10,094 nt of DNA from an uncultured Bacteroidales bacterium (GTDB lineage: Bacteria > Bacteroidota > Bacteroidia > Bacteroidales > UBA932), in assembly GCA_900317065.1 (NCBI GenBank), contig ONFK01000037.1, positions 1 through 10,094 of the forward strand. Direction: 5' to 3'. The notes under the pieces are model-generated. The model saw only the letters and a program-made list of their open reading frames with translations. It searched no databases and had not been told where the DNA came from. A program made the position numbers and the translations under genes. Shown here piece after piece: positions 1 to 7,600 of the stretch; position 1 is the stretch's first letter, and each line of letters begins with the position of its first letter.

Positions 1-312
1 GGCCTCTACCTCATCTGGCGCTATTGGAAGAAACTGGACCGCACCTGGCGCGGCTTCTTCTTTGGAGTCTTCCTTCTCGGCTGCTTCGGCATGCGCTTCC
101 TCATCGAGTTCATCAAGGAGCCCCAGGTGGAATTCGAGAATAATATGGTCCTCGATATGGGCCAGTGGCTTAGCATCCCCTTCATAGTCGCCGGCATCTG
201 CATCCTCATTTATTCCTATAGGAAAAAGGTGCCTGCAGCTGCCGTGCCGCCGGTAGCTCCTCCTAAAAAGCCCTCCGGCCCTACAACCCTAAGCAACGCA
301 CATTCCCTATAG
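1..312 (+). CDS. lgt: Prolipoprotein diacylglyceryl transferase, C-terminal part
   Basis: This is the 3' end of an open frame that enters from the left edge; 103 codons are visible and the stop is TAG at 310-312. Lgt is an inner-membrane enzyme that moves diacylglycerol from phosphatidylglycerol onto the lipobox cysteine of prolipoproteins, the first step of lipoprotein maturation. The recognisable parts are the motif GMRFLIEFIKEPQ (codons from about 90 to 128), which matches the conserved Arg/Glu segment of Lgt, followed by DMGQWLSIP, a very typical Lgt motif leading into the last membrane helix (GICILIYSY). After this helix there is a Pro/Ala-rich tail of about 28 residues ending in NAHSL, longer than needed for the core fold. 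The next gene starts one base after the stop, so the two are probably cotranscribed. The adaptor lipoprotein encoded at 3584 would be one of its substrates. Confidence 0.93.
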   Translation, partial: GLYLIWRYWKKLDRTWRGFFFGVFLLGCFGMRFLIEFIKEPQVEFENNMVLDMGQWLSIPFIVAGICILIYSYRKKVPAAAVPPVAPPKKPSGPTTLSNAHSL

Positions 313-313
313 T

Positions 314-1645
314 ATGCGTCGGGTCTTGTTGTGCATCCTTGTCTTGTCTGCTTTCTTCCCCGCAGGAGCGCAGATAGTGAACCGTCTGAAGGTGGATGAC
401 GCTGTATTTCAGCGCTATGCATACGGGCGTATGCAGATGTACAACCCGGCGAATCTCGCCCTGGCGGACTCGATTTACCAGGCGGGAGTGCTGCGCGAGA
501 GTTTCCGTTACAAGTGCCTGGGCCTGTCGCTGGAGTTCCCGGTGCGCTTCGCCCAGGGGGATTATGCCCGCATGGACGAATGCATCGCCGAAATCAAGGA
601 ACTCGTGAAGGGCCATGCGGATGCCCGGCCGTTCTATTTCGCGGTCATCCACGAATACTGTCAGTACCTTATACACATAGGCAGGGCTTCCGACGCCATG
701 CTGGAGGCCCGCGATATGGAGCGCCGCGCCGCCAAGCTGAAGATGCCCGCCGGCATAATGTACTCGCACCGCATCGTCGGCCTGATACAGAGCTACCGCA
801 CGAATTCCTGGCTCGCCATACGCAATTTCGAAGAGGCCGCCCTCTACTGCAAGGAAGCCAAGGCGGAGCAGGAACTCCCCAACCTCTATATACTTATCGC
901 CCAGGAATATGTGAAGATGGGCGAGTTCGAGAAGGCGGAAGAATACTGCGTGAAGGCCGAGCAGTACCAGGATTTCTTCCCCTCCATCCGCATCAAGGCG
1001 CGCATGACCCGGGCCTATCTCTACAATGCGGAGAAGGACTGGGAGCGCTTCTGGACGACCTACGATGCGCTGGAAAGCGACCCTCTCTATGCAGTGCAGA
1101 CCGACAGCGACTCCCGCTATGAGATGGATGTGGCCTGGCTGCGCTCGAAGGGCTTTTTCGAGCAGGCTCTCTCGAAGGCGGATTCGCTCGGAACCGCCCG
1201 CGACCGGCACGCCCTCAAGCACGGCATCTATGCCGAACTCGGCAATTTCAACAACGCCTACGGCGAACTTTCTTCGCTGATGGCGGAGAAGGACTCCATA
1301 TATATAAAGGTGCAGAACGAGGACATGGCCATCCTCGACGCCGAAATGAACAATGCGAAACTCCGTGCCGAGGCCGAGCGGCTGAAGCACCAGAACCAGA
1401 TGACGATACTGCTCGGATTCCTGGTGATGTTCGGCATCGCGTTCTTCGCAATACTGCTGAGCCAGTGGCAGTTGAGGCAGAATCTCGACGAGATGCGCCG
1501 CCGCAACGCCGAGGTCATCCGTGCGCGCAGGGCCTTCCAGAAAGCGATGGATGCGAAGGAGGCCGAGAACGCCAACAAGATAAAGATCCTCCAGAACCGT
1601 ACAACCAACCCCATGATCGATTATGAAGCTTTCCTCAATAGTTAA
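314..1645 (+). CDS. TPR-repeat membrane protein resembling a sensor kinase without its kinase domain
   Basis: The protein has 443 residues. It starts with a signal peptide (MRRVLLCILVLSAFFPAGA, likely cleaved before Q20). Residues about 25-335 are helical and TPR-like, for example the segment 191-217 with YILIAQEYVKMGEFEKAEEY. A coiled-coil-like stretch (335-360) leads into one membrane helix (about 364-384), and a charged cytoplasmic helix follows (385-428). This order (signal peptide, periplasmic TPRs, membrane helix, coiled coil) is the usual input half of Bacteroidota TPR sensor histidine kinases. In those proteins the coiled coil runs into an H-box of the type FLQNxSHEIRTP. Here it runs to NKIKILQN (421-428), then RTTNPMIDYEAFLNS and the stop, so the phospho-acceptor His, ATPase domain and output domain are all absent. 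No kinase-coding sequence appears in any downstream frame. Its stop overlaps the next gene by 23 bases. The start at 314 is chosen because it directly precedes the signal peptide. The role is unknown; it could be a receptor or scaffold acting with the next protein. Confidence 0.85.
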   Translation: MRRVLLCILVLSAFFPAGAQIVNRLKVDDAVFQRYAYGRMQMYNPANLALADSIYQAGVLRESFRYKCLGLSLEFPVRFAQGDYARMDECIAEIKELVKGHADARPFYFAVIHEYCQYLIHIGRASDAMLEARDMERRAAKLKMPAGIMYSHRIVGLIQSYRTNSWLAIRNFEEAALYCKEAKAEQELPNLYILIAQEYVKMGEFEKAEEYCVKAEQYQDFFPSIRIKARMTRAYLYNAEKDWERFWTTYDALESDPLYAVQTDSDSRYEMDVAWLRSKGFFEQALSKADSLGTARDRHALKHGIYAELGNFNNAYGELSSLMAEKDSIYIKVQNEDMAILDAEMNNAKLRAEAERLKHQNQMTILLGFLVMFGIAFFAILLSQWQLRQNLDEMRRRNAEVIRARRAFQKAMDAKEAENANKIKILQNRTTNPMIDYEAFLNS

Positions 1646-2045
1646 AAACCACGGCAACGAACTTGTCGCCCTCGGGCTGTTTCTGCTGGGCGCCACCCTC
1701 GGCATGCTCGGACTCATCCAGCGGGTCCCCCTTCTGGTCGGCATGCTGGGTATAGTGATACTTGCATCCGGACTGTTCTTCTTCTGCATAAGGTACACAT
1801 CCGAAAAGGTGTACAAGGAGTACTACAAGGACAGCTACGAAATCGAACACGAGACCATCGAGGACGAAATCCGCAAATCCATGGTTTACCACCGCTATCA
1901 GGATGCCGTCCTGAGCCGCTACGAGAGCGCCTGCCGGGACCTCGGCCTGGTCGACGAGCAGAAAGACTGGCTCCTGGACCTTCTGATGGCCGAAAAGAAC
2001 AAGGTCGACGAGGAACTCGAGGCCGAAGGCGGCGGACACATTTAG
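1623..2045 (+). CDS. Small two-helix membrane protein of unknown function
   Basis: The protein has 140 residues and is not recognised as a named family. Two hydrophobic helices are visible, about residues 13-32 (LVALGLFLLGATLGMLGL) and 35-57 (VPLLVGMLGIVILASGLFFF), separated by a very short QR-containing turn. They are followed by an 80-residue charged, probably helical tail rich in Glu, Lys, Tyr and Asp, ending GGGHI. The Arg/Lys residues just after helix 2 (RYTSEKVYK) suggest that both ends lie in the cytoplasm. The ATG at 1623 lies inside the end of the TPR gene and is the only start that keeps the first helix whole; the next in-frame Met codons are within or after that helix. The 23-base overlap suggests translational coupling with the TPR protein, so the two may act as a pair in the membrane. 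A palindrome and a change of transcription unit follow. Confidence 0.8.
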   Translation: MKLSSIVKNHGNELVALGLFLLGATLGMLGLIQRVPLLVGMLGIVILASGLFFFCIRYTSEKVYKEYYKDSYEIEHETIEDEIRKSMVYHRYQDAVLSRYESACRDLGLVDEQKDWLLDLLMAEKNKVDEELEAEGGGHI

Positions 2046-2057
2046 ACATCAGTCTGA

Positions 2058-2065
2058 TATTTTTG
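2058..2065 (+). promoter_or_regulatory. Possible Bacteroidota -7 promoter box
   Basis: TATTTTTG fits TAnnTTTG, the -7 consensus of Bacteroidota housekeeping promoters. If used, transcription would begin near 2070, at the foot of the hairpin at 2071-2097. No TTG is present at the expected -33 distance, so the call is weak. A second arrangement is also possible: TTTG at 2080-2083 as the -33 element and TATTTTAT at 2102-2109 as a degenerate -7 box, which would start the transcript almost at the ATG at 2115. Confidence 0.35.
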
Positions 2066-2070
2066 TATAT

Positions 2071-2097
2071 GGCGCGAAATTTGTATAATTTCGCGCC
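2071..2097. repeat. Perfect 11-bp-arm palindrome upstream of the efflux operon
   Basis: The arms GGCGCGAAATT (2071-2081) and AATTTCGCGCC (2087-2097) are exact reverse complements around the 5-base loop TGTAT. The dyad lies 25 bases after the stop of the two-helix membrane gene and 17 bases before the ATG of the outer-membrane factor. It could be a repressor operator (efflux operons are often controlled by TetR- or MarR-type dimers that bind such dyads), a 5' stem-loop of the efflux mRNA, or a terminator of the upstream unit. It lacks a clean run of T after the stem (GTAATATTTTAT follows), so the terminator reading is less good. The structure is seen directly; the role is inferred. Confidence 0.7.
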
Positions 2098-2114
2098 GTA
2101 ATATTTTATAGACA

Positions 2115-3587
2115 ATGGTTAGTTTAATGTTGGTTGCAACGGCCGCCACCCTTTCGGCCGCAGCGGATTCTGCCCAGTCTCCGACCGTAATCAGCCTCGA
2201 CGAAGCGCTCCAGATCGCTTTGTCGAACAGCCCTTCGGTGCGTATAGCGGACAAGGAGATAGAACGTGCGAATTTTGCGAAAAAGGGCTCCTACGCAAGC
2301 CTTTTTCCGCAGATCAATGCCACCGGGGCGTATCAGCGTACGATCAAGAAGCAGGTGATGTACATGGGCGGCGACGATGACGACTCCGAAGGCGGCGGAG
2401 GCGGAATGGCCGGCATGATGGCCGGCATTCTCAATCCGGTAATGTATCATATCGAGCAGCTCTACAAAGGCACCGGCGTGCCCTACGTGCCCTACGTTCC
2501 CGAGACCACCGAAACCAGTTCTTCCTCCAACGAAGGAATTACGGTAGGCCGCTGGAATACCTTCAACGGAGGTATCTCCGCCAGCATGCCCCTGATCAAC
2601 GCCCAACTCTGGAAGAGCATCTCCATTTCCGGCGACGATGTCGAACTCGCGGTCGAGAAGGCCCGTTCCTCGCGCCTGGAGATGGTGAACCAGGTGAAGC
2701 AGGCCTACTACAGCGTGCTCCTCGCGAAGGAGGCCAATCATGTCTTCCAGAGCGTGTTCGACAACGCCGTGCAGAACCTCGAGCTGACCCAGAAGAAGTA
2801 CAATGCCTCCAAGGCGTCGGAACTCGACCTCGCGCGCGCCAAGACGACCGTGGCGAATGCCGTCCCCAATCTTTACGACTCAGCCAATTCCATCGATCTC
2901 GCCCTCTGGCAGCTCAAGGCCGTGATGGGCGTGAATCTCGATACCGCAATAGATGTGAAGGATTCCCTTCTGGTGTATGCCGGCGACATGAGCCCCGAGG
3001 ATCTCCGGAAGGATTTCGGGCTCGAAGGCAACTCTTCGCTGCGTCAGCTCGGCATCCAGGCCGACCAGCTCGCAAAGAGCATACAGATGCAGAAGTACGC
3101 CTATCTGCCGTCGCTGGCACTGAACTTCTCGTACAGCCTCAATGCCATGACCAACGACTTCAACTTCAGCGAATACAAATGGACGCCGTATTCCTTCGTC
3201 GGCCTGAGCCTGAACATCCCCATTTTCAGCGGGGGCCAGAGGTCCTACGGCATAACCCAGTCGAAGATCCAGGCCCAGGAACTCGCCATACAGCGCGAGA
3301 ATGCGGAGCGCCAGCTCCAGATAGCCATACGCCAGAGCCTCGGCACAATGGAGACTGCGGTAAAGAGCCATGAATCGGCTCTGGACGCCCTCGAGTCGGC
3401 GCAGAAGGCATACGACATCGCGGCCAAATCCTACGAAGTGGGCCGCAGCACCCTGACGGATCTTGACGCGGCGCAGCTCGCCCTCACGCAGGCCCAGCTC
3501 TCCGCAAGCCAGGCAATTTACAATTATCTTGTGGCCAAGGCAGGCCTCGAAAGTACAATCGGAGCAGATTACACAGCACAACAATGA
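2115..3587 (+). CDS. TolC-family outer-membrane efflux protein
   Basis: The protein has 490 residues, the usual size for TolC/OprM-type outer-membrane factors, which form the trimeric exit duct of tripartite pumps. Evidence includes the N-terminal ISLDEALQIALSNSPSVRIADKEIERA (26-52), the classic start of an OEP repeat; the mid-protein helix SSRLEMVNQVKQAYYSVLLAKE (185-206) followed by the second half of repeat one; LALNFSYSLN and VGLSLNIPIFSGGQRSYGI in repeat two; and the closing SYEVGRSTLTDLDAAQLALTQAQLSASQAIYNYLVAKAGLE. Residues about 85-140 form a low-complexity insertion: a run of four Asp, a run of five Gly, Met/Gly repeats, VPYVPYVP and four Ser. The start is fixed because TAG lies in frame at 2109-2111. 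The resulting signal peptide (MVSLMLVATAATLSAAA) is hydrophobic but has no Lys or Arg near its N-terminus, which is unusual. The gene overlaps the adaptor gene by ATGA. Confidence 0.95.
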   Translation: MVSLMLVATAATLSAAADSAQSPTVISLDEALQIALSNSPSVRIADKEIERANFAKKGSYASLFPQINATGAYQRTIKKQVMYMGGDDDDSEGGGGGMAGMMAGILNPVMYHIEQLYKGTGVPYVPYVPETTETSSSSNEGITVGRWNTFNGGISASMPLINAQLWKSISISGDDVELAVEKARSSRLEMVNQVKQAYYSVLLAKEANHVFQSVFDNAVQNLELTQKKYNASKASELDLARAKTTVANAVPNLYDSANSIDLALWQLKAVMGVNLDTAIDVKDSLLVYAGDMSPEDLRKDFGLEGNSSLRQLGIQADQLAKSIQMQKYAYLPSLALNFSYSLNAMTNDFNFSEYKWTPYSFVGLSLNIPIFSGGQRSYGITQSKIQAQELAIQRENAERQLQIAIRQSLGTMETAVKSHESALDALESAQKAYDIAAKSYEVGRSTLTDLDAAQLALTQAQLSASQAIYNYLVAKAGLESTIGADYTAQQ

Positions 3588-4612
3588 AAAAGACAATTAT
3601 CATAGCGTTCGCAGCGCTCGTACTCGCAGGCTGCGCACAGAAGAAGAATTCCCAGGAGCAGGCCGCAGCTGCGGCGATGGCGGCCCAGCCTCAGGCACAG
3701 GCGGTCAAGGTCATGGCGGCGGCGAAGCAGGACGTCCGCCAGGACGGCGTCTATTCCGCTACCGTACAGGCGTTTGCGGTTAACAACATCGCCCCCCAGA
3801 GTGGCGGCCGCATCCAGAAGATCAACGTCGAGGTGGGCGACTTCGTAGGCAAGGGCCAGGTCCTTGCGGAGATGGACCGCGTGCAGCTCGACCAGGCCAA
3901 GCTCCGCCTCTCCAACGCCGAGACGGAACTCGGGCGCATCAAGCAGCTCTATGAACAGGGCGGCCTCGCCCAGAGCGACTACGAAGCGGCCGAACTGAAC
4001 TTTCAGGTGAGCAAGAGCACCTACGACAATCTTCTCGAGAACACCATCCTGCGTTCGCCCATCAGCGGAGTGGTATCCGCCCGCAATTACGACCGCGGCG
4101 ACATGTACGGCATGGCCGCTCCCATCTTCACCGTGCAGCAGATAACTCCGGTAAAGATACTCGTGGGCATCTCCGAAGGCGACTACACCAAGGTGAAGAA
4201 GGGCGACAATGTCACCCTCACCGTGGACGCCCTGCCCGGCAAGACCTTCTCCGGCAGCATCAAGAGGATATATCCCACCATCGACCCCATGACCCACACC
4301 GTGAACATCGAGGTCAACGTGCCCAACCAGAACCGCGAACTCCGCCCCGGCATGTACGCCAAGGTGAACGTGACCTTCGGGCACAGCAGCAGCATAGTGG
4401 TGCCGGATGCCGCCGTGGTGCGCCTGCAGGGCTCCGGACAGCGCAACGTTTTCGTGGTGGAGAACGGCGTCGCGGTGCAGCGCGAGGTGACCCTCGGCCG
4501 CCATTTCGACTCGCAGTACGAGATTCTTTCCGGCCTCGAGGTCGGGGAGCAGGTTGTGGTAAAGGGCGGTTCCGCCCTGCGTAACGGTGCGGCCGTTGAG
4601 GTAATCGAATAA
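3584..4612 (+). CDS. RND efflux periplasmic adaptor (membrane fusion) lipoprotein
   Basis: The protein has 342 residues and belongs to the HlyD/AcrA-type adaptors that link an inner-membrane RND pump to a TolC-like duct. A lipoprotein signal is clear: MKKTIIIAFAALVLAGC with lipobox LAGC and Cys17 as the lipidated residue; the following Ala/Gln-rich stretch (18-45) is a flexible linker. The first half of the lipoyl domain is APQSGGRIQKINVEVGDFV to LAEMD (70-98). An alpha-helical hairpin (about 99-153, including KLRLSNAETELGRIKQLYEQGG) should contact the duct. The second lipoyl half is ILRSPISGVVSARNYDRGDM (155-174). The beta-barrel domain spans about 188-265 (KILVGISEGDYTKVKKGD, then ELRPGMYAKVNV), and the membrane-proximal domain is 268-342 (VVPDAAVV to the end). 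The start overlaps the stop of the outer-membrane factor (ATGA at 3584-3587), and the pump starts four bases downstream, so all three are one operon. Lgt at the window start would lipidate such a protein. Confidence 0.96.
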   Translation: MKKTIIIAFAALVLAGCAQKKNSQEQAAAAAMAAQPQAQAVKVMAAAKQDVRQDGVYSATVQAFAVNNIAPQSGGRIQKINVEVGDFVGKGQVLAEMDRVQLDQAKLRLSNAETELGRIKQLYEQGGLAQSDYEAAELNFQVSKSTYDNLLENTILRSPISGVVSARNYDRGDMYGMAAPIFTVQQITPVKILVGISEGDYTKVKKGDNVTLTVDALPGKTFSGSIKRIYPTIDPMTHTVNIEVNVPNQNRELRPGMYAKVNVTFGHSSSIVVPDAAVVRLQGSGQRNVFVVENGVAVQREVTLGRHFDSQYEILSGLEVGEQVVVKGGSALRNGAAVEVIE

Positions 4613-4616
4613 AGCC

Positions 4617-7600
4617 ATGAGCGTAATCAAATCTGCAGTCAAGAACCCGGTGACGACGGCCCTGATCTTCGTCGCCTTCGTCATCCTCGGACTCTACTCC
4701 CTGGTGAACACCTCGATCGCGCTTTTCCCGGAGTTCGATTCCAACACCATCATGGTGATGAGTTCCTACCCCGGCGCGAACGCGTCCGACATAGAGACCA
4801 ACCTCACCAAGCTGCTCGAGAACACCCTGAACAGCGTCGAGGACCTCAAGAAGCTCAGTTCCCAGAGCAAGGAGAACGTGAGCATCCTTACCCTTGAATT
4901 CGAATACGGAACCGACATAGAGGAGGCTACGAACAATGTCCGGGACAAGCTGGACATGATCAACTCCGTGATGCCCGACGGCGCCAGCACTCCGGTCATC
5001 TTCAAGTTCAGCGCGGACGACATGCCCATCATGATGTTCACCGCCTCCGCGACTGAGAGCGTCTCCGGCCTCGACAAGATACTCGACGACCAGGTGGCCA
5101 CCCCTCTCGCCCGCATCAAGGGCGTGGGTACGGTCAGCATCGACGGCGCCCCCACCCGCGAGATCCAGGTATACTGCGATCCCAACAAGCTGGAGGCCTA
5201 CCACCTCAGCGTGGCCGTCATCTCCCAGATAATCGCGGCCGAGAACCGCAATCTGCCTTCCGGCAACATCGACATCGGATCCAACACCTACACCCTGCGC
5301 GTGCAGAAGGAGTTCGAGGATCCGTCCGAACTGCTCGATATCGTAGTCGGCTACAACGGCAGCCAGACCATACTCCTGCGCGACGTCGCGACCATACGCG
5401 ACGGCAGCGAGGAGCGTGAGCAGGAGTCCTATACCGACGGCATCCGCGCAGCCCGAATCGTGATCCAGAAGCAGGCCGGCGCCAACACCGTGAACGTCAG
5501 CCGCGGAGTGCACAAGCAGCTCGAGCAGATCAAGAAGACTCTTCCTTCGGACATCAAGATCAACCAGATCTTCGACTCGTCCGACGAAATCGTCGACACC
5601 ATCCACTCCCTCATCGAGACCATCCTCATCACCTTCATCGTGGTGATGCTGGTGGTGTTCGTGTTCCTTGGAAGATGGAAGACGACCTTCATCATCATCC
5701 TCTCCATCCCTATCGCCCTGCTGGCGTCGATGGTCTATCTCTTCGCGACGGGCAACACCCTGAACATCATCTCGATGGCTTCGCTGTCGCTCGCCATAGG
5801 CATGGTGGTGGACGATGCCATCGTGGTGCTCGAGAACGTTACCACCCACATCGAGAGGGGAGAGAAGCCCACGGAGGCCGCCATCCACGGCACCTCCGAA
5901 GTGGGCATCTCCGTCATCGCATCCACCCTCACCATGCTCTGCGTCTTCCTGCCCCTGACCATGATCAAGGGCATGACCGGCGTGATGTTCCAGCAGCTCG
6001 GATGGATAGTGACCATCATCATGGTGGTGTCCACCACCGCGGCCCTTACCCTGGTGCCGATGCTCTGCGCCCAGTTCCTCGGAGGGAAGAAGAGCGAGAG
6101 TAAGCTCTACAAGTGGTTCTTCACCCCCATCGACAAGGCCCTGAACGCCATCTCCACTGGGTACGCCCGTCTCATAGGCTGGGCCACCACCCACCGCAAG
6201 ACCGTCATCTTCGGAGCCTTCGGCATCCTGCTGGCGGTGTTGGTGTTTCTCGCCCCCAGGCTCAAGACAGAGTACTTCCCCAAGACGGATGCCGACCGCA
6301 TCACTGTGTCGGTGACCCTGCCGGTGGGAACCGCACAGAGCGTGACCGGCGAGCTTGCGCACAGCATCTACGCCGATCTGATGGAAGAGATTCCCGAGAT
6401 CAGCGTCTGCAACCTCACCTACGGCCAGGCCGACTCCGACAACCTGCTGGGTTCCATGCGCAGCAACGGCACCCACATCCTCTCCATCAACATGCACATA
6501 GGCACGAAGAGCGAGCGTGAGCGCAGTTCCGGAGATATCGCCGACAACGTGCGCGCCATTCTCCGCCGCTATCCCGAGATCCGCAAGGCCACGGTAGGCG
6601 AGGGCGGCGGCATGATGGGCGGCGGATCGAGCGTATCCCTCGAAATCTACGGCTACGACTTCCAGGAGACGGATGCGGCCGCCAGGGAGATCCAGGGCAA
6701 GCTTCTGCAGCACAAGGAGTTCTCCCAGGTCATCCTGAGCCGCGACGAGTACACTCCCGAATATCAGGTCGACTTCGACCGTGAGAAACTCGCCCTCAAC
6801 GGACTGAATTCCACCACCGCCGGCTCCGCCTTCAGCGCGGCCATGAGCGGCAGCGTCGCGTCCCTCTATCGCGAGGACGGTGAGGAATACAACATCCGCG
6901 TCCGCTATGCTCCCGAATTCCGCACGAGCATCGAGGACATGGAGAACATCATAGTCTACACTCCCGCCGGCAAGGGCATACGCCTGAAGGAACTGGGAAC
7001 CATAGTGGAGACGGAGGTGCCTCCCACCATCGAGCGCCGCAACCGCCAGCGCTACATCACCATCACCGCCCTCGTGGCGAACAAGGTGGCACTGTCGGAC
7101 GCCGTCGCCGTCACCAATCAGGTGCTGGACGATACCCCTCTGCCTTCCAGCCTCTACAGCGTGATTTCCGGCGACTATGAAGACCAGCAGAAGATGTTCT
7201 CCGACATGGGTCTCCTGATGGTGCTGATGATCCTGCTCGTCTACATCGTGATGGCCGCGCAGTTCGAAAGCTTCATGAGCCCGTTCGTGATCATGTTCAG
7301 CCTTCCTTTCGCGGCGGTCGGCGTGATCCTTGGCCTCTGGCTGACAGGCACCGCCCTCAGCGTCATGGGCATGGTGGGCATCATCATCCTCATCGGCATC
7401 GTGGTCAAGAACGGTATCGTGCTCATCGACTACACCATACTCTGCCGCGAGCGCGGCATGAGCGTGCTGGATGCCTCCGTGACCGCGGCCCGCAGCCGTC
7501 TGCGCCCTATCCTCATGACAACCCTCACGACAGTGCTTGGCATGCTCCCGATGGCCCTCGGCAATGGTGACGGAGCAGAGCTTTGGAACGGCCTCGGAAT

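Noticed and set aside
1588..1660. A frameshift or assembly error at the end of the TPR gene hiding a kinase domain
   Set aside because: No HEIRTP-like or kinase N-box-like sequence was found in any frame after the LQN residues, and the next frame codes a coherent two-helix protein.
281..1816. Minus-strand open frame of 511 codons opposite the TPR gene
   Set aside because: It has no recognisable domain or start context. The plus-strand TPR protein has a signal peptide, repeats and a membrane helix, so the minus frame is a shadow.
2069..2101. Ten-codon frame MARNLYNFAP across the upstream palindrome, as a possible leader peptide
   Set aside because: There is no ribosome-binding site, no run of a regulatory amino acid and no independent evidence; it is too short to support.
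3569..4684. Minus-strand open frame of 371 codons opposite the adaptor gene
   Set aside because: It is a low-information antisense frame across a well-supported adaptor gene.
4314..6713. Long minus-strand open frame (799 codons) opposite the pump gene
   Set aside because: It is rich in His, Asp, Gly and Val with no domain, overlaps a certain gene over its whole length, and is the expected antisense result of the strong codon bias of the pump gene.
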